A stretch of 64,000 nt of DNA from Klebsiella quasivariicola. Its GTDB lineage: Bacteria > Pseudomonadota > Gammaproteobacteria > Enterobacterales > Enterobacteriaceae. Numbering within the stretch: position 1 is the stretch's first letter; each line of letters begins with the position of its first letter. Location of the stretch: NCBI RefSeq assembly GCF_002269255.1, contig NZ_CP022823.1, positions 1,054,001 to 1,118,000 of the forward strand, in the 5' to 3' direction. Below, in pieces: positions 42,320 through 50,419 of this stretch. The notes under the pieces are model-generated. The model was not told where the DNA came from, made no database searches, and saw nothing but the letters and a program-made list of their open reading frames with translations. The position numbers were made by a program, and so were the translations under genes.

Positions 42320-43105
42320 ATGTCGATCGAATCTCTTGATGCATTCTCAATGAATTTCTTCTCACTACAAGGTAAAACGGCGATAGTCACCGGGGGGAAT
42401 AGTGGATTAGGGCAGGCCTTTGCGATGGCGCTGGCAAAAGCAGGTGCCAACTTATTTATCCCAAGTTTTGTTAAGGATAACGGCGAAACCAGGGAACTCA
42501 TTGAAAAGCAGGGTGTTGAGGTTGAATTCATGCAGGTGGATATCACCGAAAAAGGTGCGCCTGGAAAGATTATCGCTGCCTGCTGCGAGCGTTTCGGTAC
42601 GGTGGATATTCTGGTCAATAACGCCGGGATTTGTAAACTGAATAAAGTACTGGACTTCGGCCGTGCGGACTGGGATCCGATGATTGATGTTAACCTGACG
42701 GCAGCTTTCGAACTCAGTTATGAAGCAGCTAAAATTATGATCCCGCAAAAGAGTGGGAAGATTATTAATATTTGCTCTTTGTTTTCATTTCTCGGCGGGC
42801 AATGGTCTCCGGCTTATTCAGCAACCAAACATGCGCTTGCCGGTTTCACCAAAGCCTATTGCGATGAGTTAGGGCAATATAATATTCAGGTTAATGGTAT
42901 TGCTCCGGGGTATTACGCAACGGATATTACGTTAGCGACCCGCAGTAATCCTGAGACGAATCAGCGGGTGCTGGACCATATTCCGGCTAATCGTTGGGGT
43001 GATACACAGGACTTAATGGGGGCTGCAATATTTTTAGCCAGTCAGGCATCAAATTATGTTAACGGTCATCTGTTAGTTGTCGATGGTGGTTATCTGGTGC
43101 GTTAA
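42320..43105 (+). CDS. ygcW: SDR-family dehydrogenase YgcW
   Basis: A 261-residue short-chain dehydrogenase with cofactor loop TGGNSGLGQA (about residues 24-33), NNAGICKLNK, Ser in NICSLFSFL and the catalytic YSATKHA. It is nearly identical to E. coli YgcW over its whole length. ATG 42320 is preferred over an ATG 108 bases upstream because the latter would put the leader terminator inside the reading frame. It probably oxidises a sugar acid or polyol; the substrate is unknown. First gene of ygcW-ygcU-ygcS-ygcR-ygcQ. Confidence 0.94.
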   Translation: MSIESLDAFSMNFFSLQGKTAIVTGGNSGLGQAFAMALAKAGANLFIPSFVKDNGETRELIEKQGVEVEFMQVDITEKGAPGKIIAACCERFGTVDILVNNAGICKLNKVLDFGRADWDPMIDVNLTAAFELSYEAAKIMIPQKSGKIINICSLFSFLGGQWSPAYSATKHALAGFTKAYCDELGQYNIQVNGIAPGYYATDITLATRSNPETNQRVLDHIPANRWGDTQDLMGAAIFLASQASNYVNGHLLVVDGGYLVR

Positions 43106-43164
43106 TTTATAACCGGTGGTTTCTGTTTTTATTATTCCGAATTAATTATCAGGAAGGAATGACT

Positions 43165-44619
43165 ATGTCTTTATCCCGTGAAGCAATTGTTGACCAGTTA
43201 AAAGAAATTGTCGGTGTTGACCGCGTTATTACTGATGAAACAGTTTTAAAACGAAACAGCATCGACCGCTTTCGTAAATATGCTGATATTCATGGCGTCT
43301 TTACTTTGCCGTTGCCTGCAGCGGTCGTTAAGTTAGGTTCCACCGAAGACGTTTCTAACGTGTTGGCGTTTATGAACCAGCATAAGATCAATGGGGTTCC
43401 TCGCACTGGCGCATCGGCAACCGAAGGTGGCCTGGAAACCGTGGTTGAGAATTCCGTGGTGCTGGACGGTGCCGGGATGAATCAAATCCTGAATATCGAT
43501 ATTGAAAACATGCAGGCAACCGCGCAGTGCGGCGTACCGCTGGAAGTGCTGGAAAATGCGCTGCGGGCGAAAGGTTACACCACCGGGCATTCGCCGCAGT
43601 CCAAACCGCTGGCGCAAATGGGGGGGCTGGTGGCCACCCGCAGCATTGGTCAATTCTCCACGCTATATGGCGCAATTGAAGACATGGTTGTAGGGCTTGA
43701 GGCCGTGCTGGCGGATGGTACCGTCACCCGCATCAAAAACGTCCCGCGTCGTGCCGCCGGGCCGGACATTCGCCACATCATCATCGGCAACGAAGGCGCA
43801 CTGTGCTATATCACTGAAGTGACAGTGAAAATCTTTAAATATACCCCGGAGAATAACCTGTTCTACGGCTATATCCTCGACGACATGAAGGTTGGGTTCA
43901 ACATCCTGCGTGAAGTGATGGTCGAAGGGTATCGCCCGTCAATTGCCCGTCTGTATGATGCAGAAGATGGTACTCAGCACTTTACTCATTTTGCCGACGG
44001 CAAATGCGTACTGATCTTTATGGCGGAGGGCAATCCGCTGATCGCCAAAGCGACCGGGGAGGGTATTGCGGAAATCGTGGCGCGTTACCCCCAATGCCAG
44101 CGCGTGGACAGCAAGCTGATCGAGAACTGGTTTAATCACCTGAACTGGGGCCCGGAAAAAGTGGCCGCCGAGCGCGTGCAGATCCTGAAAACCGGCAATA
44201 TGGGCTTTACGACAGAAGTGTCGGGCTGCTGGAGCTGCATCCACGAAATCTATGAAAGTGTGATCCGCCGTATTCGTAGCGAATTCCCGCACGCTGACGA
44301 CATTACCATGCTGGGCGGCCACTCCTCTCACAGCTATATCAATGGTACCAACATGTACTTTGTGTATGACTACAACGTGGTCGGGTGCAAGCCGGAAGAG
44401 GAAATTGATAAGTATCACAACCCGCTGAACAAGATCATCTGCGAAGAGACGATTCGCCTCGGCGGCTCCATGGTACATCACCACGGAATTGGTAAACATC
44501 GCGTTCACTGGAGCAAGCTGGAACACGGTAGCGCGTGGCCGCTGCTGGAAGGGCTCAAAAAGCAGTTCGATCCCAACGGTATCATGAATACCGGAACGAT
44601 TTACCCGATTGAGAAGTAG
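43165..44619 (+). CDS. ygcU: FAD-linked oxidoreductase YgcU
   Basis: A 484-residue flavoprotein of the VAO/PCMH family, related to D-lactate/2-hydroxyglutarate dehydrogenases and alkylglycerone-phosphate synthase. The FAD-binding domain has VPRTGASATEGG, HSPQSKPLAQMGGLVA, IGQFSTLYGAIEDMV and IGNEGALCYITEV; the cap domain ends in MVHHHGIGKHR and NPNGIMNTGT-type residues. It matches E. coli YgcU. ATG 43165 is chosen over ATG 43159 because the AGGAAGG ribosome-binding site is then seven bases away. The likely electron acceptor is the ETF encoded by ygcRQ. Confidence 0.94.
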   Translation: MSLSREAIVDQLKEIVGVDRVITDETVLKRNSIDRFRKYADIHGVFTLPLPAAVVKLGSTEDVSNVLAFMNQHKINGVPRTGASATEGGLETVVENSVVLDGAGMNQILNIDIENMQATAQCGVPLEVLENALRAKGYTTGHSPQSKPLAQMGGLVATRSIGQFSTLYGAIEDMVVGLEAVLADGTVTRIKNVPRRAAGPDIRHIIIGNEGALCYITEVTVKIFKYTPENNLFYGYILDDMKVGFNILREVMVEGYRPSIARLYDAEDGTQHFTHFADGKCVLIFMAEGNPLIAKATGEGIAEIVARYPQCQRVDSKLIENWFNHLNWGPEKVAAERVQILKTGNMGFTTEVSGCWSCIHEIYESVIRRIRSEFPHADDITMLGGHSSHSYINGTNMYFVYDYNVVGCKPEEEIDKYHNPLNKIICEETIRLGGSMVHHHGIGKHRVHWSKLEHGSAWPLLEGLKKQFDPNGIMNTGTIYPIEK

Positions 44620-44623
44620 CTAG

Positions 44624-44752
44624 TTATACGCAAAATCATTCGCGTTGTATCAAGGCGGCAAGTGAATAAGTCTCCAGGAGCGTACAAAAGTACGTGACTG
44701 GGGCTTATGAACGTAGCCAACGAAGTGGCAGCGTGAAGGATGATGCGTATAA
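44624..44752 (+). repeat. ERIC element between ygcU and ygcS
   Basis: About 129 bases bounded by TTATACGC and GCGTATAA, with the ERIC core TCTCCAGGAGCGTAC...GTACGTGACTGGGGC and flanks AAGGCGGCAAGTGAATAAG and ACGTAGCCAACGAAG. It starts four bases after the ygcU stop. Confidence 0.88.
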
Positions 44753-44754
44753 GC

Positions 44755-44782
44755 GGCTTCTCAATTGGGAAGCCACTCTTTT
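44755..44782 (+). terminator. Hairpin with short T-tract before ygcS
   Basis: GGCTTCTC (44755-44762) and GGGAAGCC (44767-44774) pair, with one T-G wobble, around AATT, followed by ACTCTTTT. It is terminator-like but the T-run is interrupted. It lies between the ERIC element and the ygcS start and may set the ratio of ygcU to ygcS expression. Confidence 0.5.
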
Positions 44783-44804
44783 ACCGGACCATGAAGGGGA
44801 AGAA

Positions 44805-46154
44805 ATGAACACTTCACCGGTGCGAATGGATGATTTACCGCTCAACGGTTTTCACTGCCGTATTGCCGCGCTGACTTTCGGCGCGCATTTGGTTGATGGT
44901 TATGTCCTCGGCGTTATTGGTTACGCCATCATTCAACTGACCCCCGCCATGCAGCTGACGCCGTTAATGGCGGGCATGATTGGCGGTGCGGCGCTGCTGG
45001 GGCTTTTTATCGGCAGCCTCATTCTGGGCTGGGTTTCGGATCACATTGGTCGGCAGAAAATTTTCAATTTTAGTTTTATGTTGATTACCGTCGCTTCATT
45101 TCTGCAGTTTTTCGCTACCACACCCGAACAGCTCATTGGCTTACGCATACTGATAGGGATTGGCCTGGGGGGCGATTACTCCGTGGGCCACACGCTGCTG
45201 GCTGAATTTGCACCACGCCGACATAGAGGGATTTTGCTCGGCGCATTCAGCGTGGTGTGGACCGTTGGTTATGTGCTGGCAAGTCTGGCTGGTCATCATT
45301 TTATTAGCGAAAACCCGGATGCCTGGCGATGGTTGCTGGCCTCGTCGGCTTTGCCGGCGCTACTGATCACACTGCTGCGCTGGGGAACGCCTGAATCGCC
45401 GCGCTGGCTAATGCGTCAGGGAAGGTTTGCCGAAGCGCATGCCGTGGTGCACCGCTGTTTTGGTATGCACGTACAATTGGGTGATGAAGTAACAAAAGAA
45501 ACGAATAAACAGATCAGCACCCTGTTCTCATCGCGCTACTGGCGGCGCACCGCATTTAATAGCATCTTTTTTGTCTGTCTGGTCATTCCCTGGTTTGTTA
45601 TTTACACCTGGCTTCCGACTATCGCTGAGACCATTGGCCTCGAAGACGCGCTTACCGCCAGCCTGCTGCTGAACGTGCTACTGATCGTGGGTGCGCTGTT
45701 GGGCCTGGTTTTAACTCATCTGCTGGCCCATCGCCATTTCTTATTAGGCAGCTTTCTGCTGCTTGCGGCGACTTTACTCGTGATGGCCTGCTTACCTCCT
45801 GGTAGTCACTGGACGCTGCTGCTTTTTGTTCTGTTCAGCACCACGATTTCGGCCGTCAGCAATCTGGTGGGGATCTTACCGGCGGAAAGCTTCCCCACCG
45901 ACATTCGTTCGCTGGGCGTGGGATTTGCCACTGCCATGAGCCGTCTCGGCGCCGCGATCAGCACTGGCCTGCTGCCCTGGATCCTTGCGCAGTGGGGGAT
46001 GACCGTCACCCTACTGCTTTTGTCGGGCATATTACTGATGGGCTTCACGGTGACCTGGCTATGGGCGCCAGAGACTAAAGCGCTGCCGCTGGTGGCGGCC
46101 GGAAGTGGAGATAAAAGACAAGGAGGTACCAATGAACATTCTATTGGCGTTTAA
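44805..46154 (+). CDS. ygcS: MFS transporter YgcS
   Basis: A 449-residue sugar-porter-like facilitator with 12 predicted helices. TM1 contains TFGAHLVDGYVLGVIGY, loop 2-3 is GWVSDHIGRQKIF, TM4 is GIGLGGDYSVGHTLLAEFAPRRHRG, and the C-terminal half includes ILPAESFPTDIRSLGVG. ATG 44805 gives the E. coli YgcS N-terminus MNTSPVRMDDLPL with GGGGAAG just upstream; longer frames would include the ERIC element. It is the second transporter in the ygc cluster and may export a product or import a second substrate. The 3' end overlaps ygcR by 23 bases. Confidence 0.93.
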   Translation: MNTSPVRMDDLPLNGFHCRIAALTFGAHLVDGYVLGVIGYAIIQLTPAMQLTPLMAGMIGGAALLGLFIGSLILGWVSDHIGRQKIFNFSFMLITVASFLQFFATTPEQLIGLRILIGIGLGGDYSVGHTLLAEFAPRRHRGILLGAFSVVWTVGYVLASLAGHHFISENPDAWRWLLASSALPALLITLLRWGTPESPRWLMRQGRFAEAHAVVHRCFGMHVQLGDEVTKETNKQISTLFSSRYWRRTAFNSIFFVCLVIPWFVIYTWLPTIAETIGLEDALTASLLLNVLLIVGALLGLVLTHLLAHRHFLLGSFLLLAATLLVMACLPPGSHWTLLLFVLFSTTISAVSNLVGILPAESFPTDIRSLGVGFATAMSRLGAAISTGLLPWILAQWGMTVTLLLLSGILLMGFTVTWLWAPETKALPLVAAGSGDKRQGGTNEHSIGV

Positions 46155-46914
46155 AGCCGAGCCGGACGCTGGCATGCTGGCGGAAAAGGACTGGCAGGCC
46201 GCTACGCAGGATCTCTGCGGGCCAGATGTTTCGCTATTGCGCTGCGCCATCGGTGCCGATGAGCAGGCCGCCGCCGCGCTGCTGCTGGCCCAGCGTAATG
46301 CGGGCTGTGAGATGACGTTGACCGCATTAAGCATTGGCGATGAACGCGCGCTGCACTGGCTACGCTACTTTGCCGCGTTAGGGTTTGAGCAGCCGGTTCT
46401 GCTGGAAGCCGCGGGGGATTTACGTTTTGCACCGGCGTTTATTGCCCGACACATTGTCGACTGGCAGCGTCAATACGCTCATGAACTGATTGTAACCGGC
46501 TGTCAGAGCGCTGAAGGACAGAATAGCCAGACACCGTTTTTGCTGGCGGAAATGCTGAACTGGCCTTGTTTTACTCAGGTTGAACGATTCACTCTTGAGC
46601 CACCTTTTGTTGTTGTCGAGCAGCGGACGACATCGGGTATCCGGCGCTGTCGGGTTCGGTTACCGGCGGTGATCGCGGTCAGGCAGTGTGGCGACGTCGC
46701 GCTGCCGGTTCCCGGTATGCGCCAGCGTCTGGCGGCGGCAAAGGCGGAAATAGTACGCCAGGAGGTGGCTTTAGACGCGACGCCGGCCATTAAATGCGTG
46801 CGTCTGACCCGCCCTGAACAGCGGCGCAATGCGGTGATCATCGACGGGGCAACGGCACAGGCGAAAGCGAGGGCGCTATGGGAGAACTATCTGCGGGAGA
46901 GGATGCAGCCATGA
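46132..46914 (+). CDS. ygcR: Electron transfer flavoprotein beta-subunit-like protein YgcR
   Basis: A 260-residue ETF-beta/FixA-like subunit. It opens MNILLAFKAEPDAGML and has the ETF-beta stretch ELIVTGCQSAEGQNSQTPFLLAEMLNWPC, where the canonical family has G-x-Q-S/A-x-D-x-D. AAGGAGGT is a near-perfect ribosome-binding site for ATG 46132, inside the end of ygcS. It overlaps ygcQ by four bases (ATGA), so the two ETF subunits are translationally coupled. It probably takes electrons from YgcU. Confidence 0.92.
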   Translation: MNILLAFKAEPDAGMLAEKDWQAATQDLCGPDVSLLRCAIGADEQAAAALLLAQRNAGCEMTLTALSIGDERALHWLRYFAALGFEQPVLLEAAGDLRFAPAFIARHIVDWQRQYAHELIVTGCQSAEGQNSQTPFLLAEMLNWPCFTQVERFTLEPPFVVVEQRTTSGIRRCRVRLPAVIAVRQCGDVALPVPGMRQRLAAAKAEIVRQEVALDATPAIKCVRLTRPEQRRNAVIIDGATAQAKARALWENYLRERMQP

Positions 46915-47768
46915 AGATAGCAATGGTAATGGCAAGCGGCGATAGCGCAGCGATGTATCACTGGCTGATGAGCGCCAACCTCGCAGCGGCAGAGCTGGAG
47001 TGCTGGATTATCGATGGCGAACCGGCGGTGGCTGAACCGGTCCTTGCTGCGCTGGCCACCCAGTGGCAGCAAACACCGGTTGATATGTTGCTGTTTTCTC
47101 CGGGAATGGCCGGTGATGAGCTGGCGACACGGCTGGCCTGGCGTCTGCAGGGAGGGAGCGTATGTCAGGTGCTGTCAGTGAATACGCAGGAAGGTTGGGT
47201 CACAAAGTCGCATTGGGGGAATGCGTTAATAGCGACGCTGGACGTGGCGGCCAGGCCACTTTGCCTGTCCCTGGCGCGCCAGCCAAGGGTTACTATCTCC
47301 GCCGCTCTTCCGGACAAACTGCCGGTACGCTACCTCCTCATACCGGCAGCCCGGCCTGACTGGCTGGCCAGCGTTGAAAACCTCGAACATTCTGGCGGCC
47401 ATCCTCTGCAGACAGCAACTCAGGTGCTGGTTGTCGGGCAGGGGGAACCGCATATCAATGCTGACGGCATCGCGGCGCTGGCGCGACGTCTCGGGATGGA
47501 GGTTGGCTATAGCCGCGCGCGAGTGATGAATGGCGGTTATGATGTGGAACGTCTGATTGGTATATCAGGTCATCTGCTGGCGCCGGATGTCTGCATCGTG
47601 GCGGGAGCATCAGGCGCGGCGGCGCTGATGACGGGAGTCAGAGATAGCCGGTTTATTGTGGCGATTAATCGTGACGCCAGCGCACCGGTATTTGCCCAGG
47701 CGGATGTCGGCATTGTCGATGACTGGCCGACAGTACTTGAAGCGCTGGTCGCCTGTGCAGAGACATAA
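46911..47768 (+). CDS. ygcQ: Electron transfer flavoprotein alpha-subunit-like protein YgcQ
   Basis: A 285-residue ETF-alpha/FixB-like subunit. The C-terminal FAD domain is recognisable: VVGQGEPHINADGIAALARRLG, LIGISGHLLAPDVCIVAGASG, and DSRFIVAINRDASAPVFAQADVGIVDD, corresponding to the canonical VAPKLYIACGISG and IVAINKDPEAPIF blocks. The usual GAIQH flavin motif reads GAAAL here, a difference shared by memory with the YgcQ subgroup. It begins in the ATGA overlap with ygcR. A REP element follows, before the convergent ygcP. Confidence 0.92.
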   Translation: MKIAMVMASGDSAAMYHWLMSANLAAAELECWIIDGEPAVAEPVLAALATQWQQTPVDMLLFSPGMAGDELATRLAWRLQGGSVCQVLSVNTQEGWVTKSHWGNALIATLDVAARPLCLSLARQPRVTISAALPDKLPVRYLLIPAARPDWLASVENLEHSGGHPLQTATQVLVVGQGEPHINADGIAALARRLGMEVGYSRARVMNGGYDVERLIGISGHLLAPDVCIVAGASGAAALMTGVRDSRFIVAINRDASAPVFAQADVGIVDDWPTVLEALVACAET

Positions 47769-47809
47769 TTTCGGATGGCGGCCGGCCTGCAGGGGTGTGC
47801 GATTTGTAG

Positions 47810-47838
47810 GCCCGGTAAGGCGTTAGCCGCCACCGGGC
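47810..47838. repeat. REP element between ygcQ and ygcP
   Basis: GCCCGGTAAGGCG...CCACCGGGC (47810-47838) is a single REP palindrome in the gap between the convergent ygcQ and ygcP genes; CGGATGGCGGCCGGCC just before it may be the remnant of a second one. Confidence 0.75.
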
Positions 47839-47853
47839 AGAACGCTGTATAGC

Positions 47854-48429
47854 TCAACTAAGCTGCTTCGCTAATTTCCAGACTGCGGTGTTGGTGGTCG
47901 ACAGTGCCGCCACGCCGGCGTTCATTGCATTACGCGCATCTTCTTCGTCACAGACCAGCCCACCGGCGATCAGCGGCTGGCGAATTTTCTCCGTGACCCA
48001 GCCCAGCACCTTCGGCATACAGCCGGGAAGGATTTCAACGCAGTCTGGATTCGATTGCGCCACCTGCTTGTCAATATTGTGAAAAGAGATGGAGTCGACG
48101 ATAAACAGGCGATGAATGCAGAAAAACCCTTCCGCTCTGGCCGCTTTGAGCATTGGCGCTTTGGTGCTGATGATGCCGTCCGCTTCGGTAACCAGCTTTA
48201 AAAACTGAATGACGATCTCTTTATTGGACGCTCCCTCCAGCAGGTCGACGTGAATAAACGCGTACTTACCGGCATTTTTGATTTTTTTTACGATGTTGCT
48301 GATGGTGCAGATATTGCCATACAGCACGGAGATAAACTGGCACTCGGAATCGATGGCTAATTGCAGGCTGGCGTTATCTTTCACGGCTGCAATAACCGGA
48401 TTTTGTTTTAGCAGGTGGAGCAGGGGCAT
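47854..48429 (-). CDS. ygcP: GlpP-family RNA-binding antiterminator YgcP
   Basis: A 191-residue protein of the GlpP (glycerol-3-phosphate responsive antiterminator) family with a TIM-barrel-like fold. It shows PVIAAVKDNASLQLAI, GKYAFIHVDLLEG, DGIISTKAP, PDCVEILPGCMPKV and PLIAGGLVCDEED, which are the family landmarks. In Bacillus, GlpP with glycerol-3-phosphate lets transcription pass a leader terminator of glpD. Here the gene is last in ygcN-ygcO-ygcP, and terminator-like hairpins stand in the leaders of yqcE and ygcW. That YgcP acts on these leaders, sensing a phosphorylated intermediate made by YgcE, is inference. Confidence 0.88.
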   Translation of the reverse strand: MPLLHLLKQNPVIAAVKDNASLQLAIDSECQFISVLYGNICTISNIVKKIKNAGKYAFIHVDLLEGASNKEIVIQFLKLVTEADGIISTKAPMLKAARAEGFFCIHRLFIVDSISFHNIDKQVAQSNPDCVEILPGCMPKVLGWVTEKIRQPLIAGGLVCDEEDARNAMNAGVAALSTTNTAVWKLAKQLS

Positions 48430-48450
48430 GGTGTATCCTTCGTCGTTTTA

Positions 48451-48711
48451 TTACCCAAAGCGGAATGTAATACCAAATCCAGACTCAGGATAGCGCCATT
48501 CTTTCAGCGTTGCTTCATCACAGAGCAGTCGACAGGTGCCACACTCCAGACAGCCGCGGTAGTCGACACGCAACTCGCCTTCGGCTGTTCGCGTGAAGAG
48601 CCCGGCGGGGCAGGCTTTGACGAGGAGTTCAGCGATTTCCTCGTTCGGCGATGTGGACGGAACAATATGTGCGCTGTCGGCAGGGCGCCAGACGTTGCGG
48701 GCTACAGACAT
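48451..48711 (-). CDS. ygcO: Ferredoxin-like FixX-type protein YgcO
   Basis: An 86-residue ferredoxin-like protein resembling FixX, the small iron-sulfur partner of ETF-quinone oxidoreductases. One CxxCGxCRxxC-type cluster motif (CLECGTCRLLC) is preceded by an isolated Cys (KACPAGLF). Its start overlaps the end of ygcN by ten bases and ygcP follows after 21 bases, forming one operon. It likely relays electrons from ETF YgcRQ to YgcN and the quinone pool. Confidence 0.92.
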   Translation of the reverse strand: MSVARNVWRPADSAHIVPSTSPNEEIAELLVKACPAGLFTRTAEGELRVDYRGCLECGTCRLLCDEATLKEWRYPESGFGITFRFG

Positions 48712-49973
48712 CGTAAACTCCTGAGCAGATCGCCTGCCAGAGGGCGCAGGCCGTGACGGCGAAGATGACGCCAGACTACCTGGCGCAGGGGTGGAACGGG
48801 GCGCTCACCCTGTTGCCACAGTTCGCGGGAGATATCCGCCATCAACGCCGGCCAACGGCGATACCAGCCGGGGCGTTGTAATAGCGCGGGTATGTGCTGG
48901 TAGCGCTGAAGAACCTCCCACAGCAGACTGCGCTCAATCTCCTGGCGATACTGTGGAAACAAGTCTTGCGGCGCGCTTTGCTGGCAGGCCCGAATCAAGG
49001 TTTGCGCCGCCGCCTGCGCGCCGATTAGCGCCATATCCATGCCGCGCACGGTAAAACCGGTATTTATACAGGTACGCAGGGCGTCGCCAACCAGCAGCCA
49101 GCCTTCTCCTGCATACTGTTCGGGCATGCTATGCAGGCCGCCTTCAGGCACCAGATGTGCGCCATACTCCAGGGTTTCACTGCCGCGCAGCAGTGGCCGC
49201 AGGGCCGGGTGTGCTTTGAGATGTTCCAGCAGATCGGCGGCCGGGATGGGCCCTTTTCCCAGCGACGCGAGCGGGCAAACGATACCGAATGAGAGGGTAT
49301 CCTGATTGGTATAGAGGAATGCGCCGCCGGGGAAATCTCCGCAAACGCCGCCGGTGAAAAGTATCGCGGCACCTTCGTTATCCGTAAGATGGAAGCGATC
49401 CTCCAGCGTTTTTTGCTCCAGCGACAGGACCGCTTTAATGCCCAACGCCATGGCGGAGGGGGACGGACGGGGAAGTAAACCCTCACGCTCGGCCAGCACG
49501 CTGTTCGCCCCTTCAGCCACCACCACGTAACGGGCGCGCAGGATGTCTTTATCGCAAATCACACCGCAAACACGGTTATTTTCACGATGCAGCGCCTCCA
49601 CCGTCGCGCCGGTAATACACTGGACACCTTCGGCTTCGGCCTGGCTGACAAACCATGGGTCAAAGCGGGCGCGTAGTACGCTCCAGGAATCGCCGTTGGG
49701 CTGCAGGCTGGAGTACATCGTGGCGCCATGGTCGGTTAACAGGGCCAGACTTTCGTGGGTGATGCGGCGTTCAAGCGGTGCGGAGCGTTGAAAATGAGGA
49801 AGGAGTTCGGCGAGCGCATGGCAATACAGCCGCCCTCCCGATAGATTTTTACTGCCGGGAAGTTCGCCGCGTTCAAGCAGCAGAACGGAAAGCCCGGCCC
49901 GCGCGCAGCGTAAAGCACAGGCGGTGCCCGCTATTCCTGCACCGATAATTATAATATCAAAATCGTCTGCCAT
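48702..49973 (-). CDS. ygcN: FAD-dependent oxidoreductase YgcN (FixC/ETF-QO-like)
   Basis: A 423-residue flavoprotein like FixC and ETF:quinone oxidoreductase. The N-terminal FAD motif is IIIIGAGIAGTACALRCARAG, with ERGELPGSKNLSGG next, then YVVVAEGANSVLAEREG and GWLLVGDALRTCINTGFTVRGMDMA. ATG 49973 is chosen because it gives MADDFDIIII as in E. coli YgcN; an in-frame ATG 27 bases upstream adds only an unrelated tail. With YgcO it is the predicted exit of electrons from the ygcRQ ETF to ubiquinone. Confidence 0.93.
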   Translation of the reverse strand: MADDFDIIIIGAGIAGTACALRCARAGLSVLLLERGELPGSKNLSGGRLYCHALAELLPHFQRSAPLERRITHESLALLTDHGATMYSSLQPNGDSWSVLRARFDPWFVSQAEAEGVQCITGATVEALHRENNRVCGVICDKDILRARYVVVAEGANSVLAEREGLLPRPSPSAMALGIKAVLSLEQKTLEDRFHLTDNEGAAILFTGGVCGDFPGGAFLYTNQDTLSFGIVCPLASLGKGPIPAADLLEHLKAHPALRPLLRGSETLEYGAHLVPEGGLHSMPEQYAGEGWLLVGDALRTCINTGFTVRGMDMALIGAQAAAQTLIRACQQSAPQDLFPQYRQEIERSLLWEVLQRYQHIPALLQRPGWYRRWPALMADISRELWQQGERPVPPLRQVVWRHLRRHGLRPLAGDLLRSLRCL

Positions 49974-50053
49974 TTTGCGTCCCAGATATCCAGAACGCAT
50001 AAGCTAACATATCGTTATTTAAGGAATATTGACCGCCAACACAAACGCTTTAA

Positions 50054-50419
50054 TCACTCGCCGCGATAGACGCAGCCGGCGGTGCAGGTCTCTTTGACCA
50101 TCACCGCGCTCAGCAGCGGCACCTGCGGTTTCATTTGATCCCAAATCCATTTGGCCAGCACTTCGCTGGTAGGGTTCTCCAGTCCTGGAATATCGTTCAG
50201 GTAATAGTGGTCTAAACGATCGTAGGTCGGTTTAAACGCGGCTTTCAGCTCGGCGAAATCCATGATCCACCCGGTATGGGGATCGACTTCACCGGTGATC
50301 TCCAGACGCACCATAAAGGAGTGGCCATGCAGGCGACCGCATTTGTGTCCCTGCGGGACGTGCGGCAGGTGGTGGGCGGCTTCGAAGGTGAAATCTTTAA
50401 ACAGCGTGGTGGACATCAT
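50054..50419 (-). CDS. queD: 6-carboxy-5,6,7,8-tetrahydropterin synthase
   Basis: A 121-residue enzyme of queuosine biosynthesis converting 7,8-dihydroneopterin triphosphate to 6-carboxytetrahydropterin. Zinc ligands are the histidines in FEAAHHLP and RLHGHSFMV; the catalytic cysteine is in GHKCGRLHGH and the glutamate in VKETCTAG. The length equals that of E. coli QueD. It is divergent from cysJ. Confidence 0.96.
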   Translation of the reverse strand: MMSTTLFKDFTFEAAHHLPHVPQGHKCGRLHGHSFMVRLEITGEVDPHTGWIMDFAELKAAFKPTYDRLDHYYLNDIPGLENPTSEVLAKWIWDQMKPQVPLLSAVMVKETCTAGCVYRGE

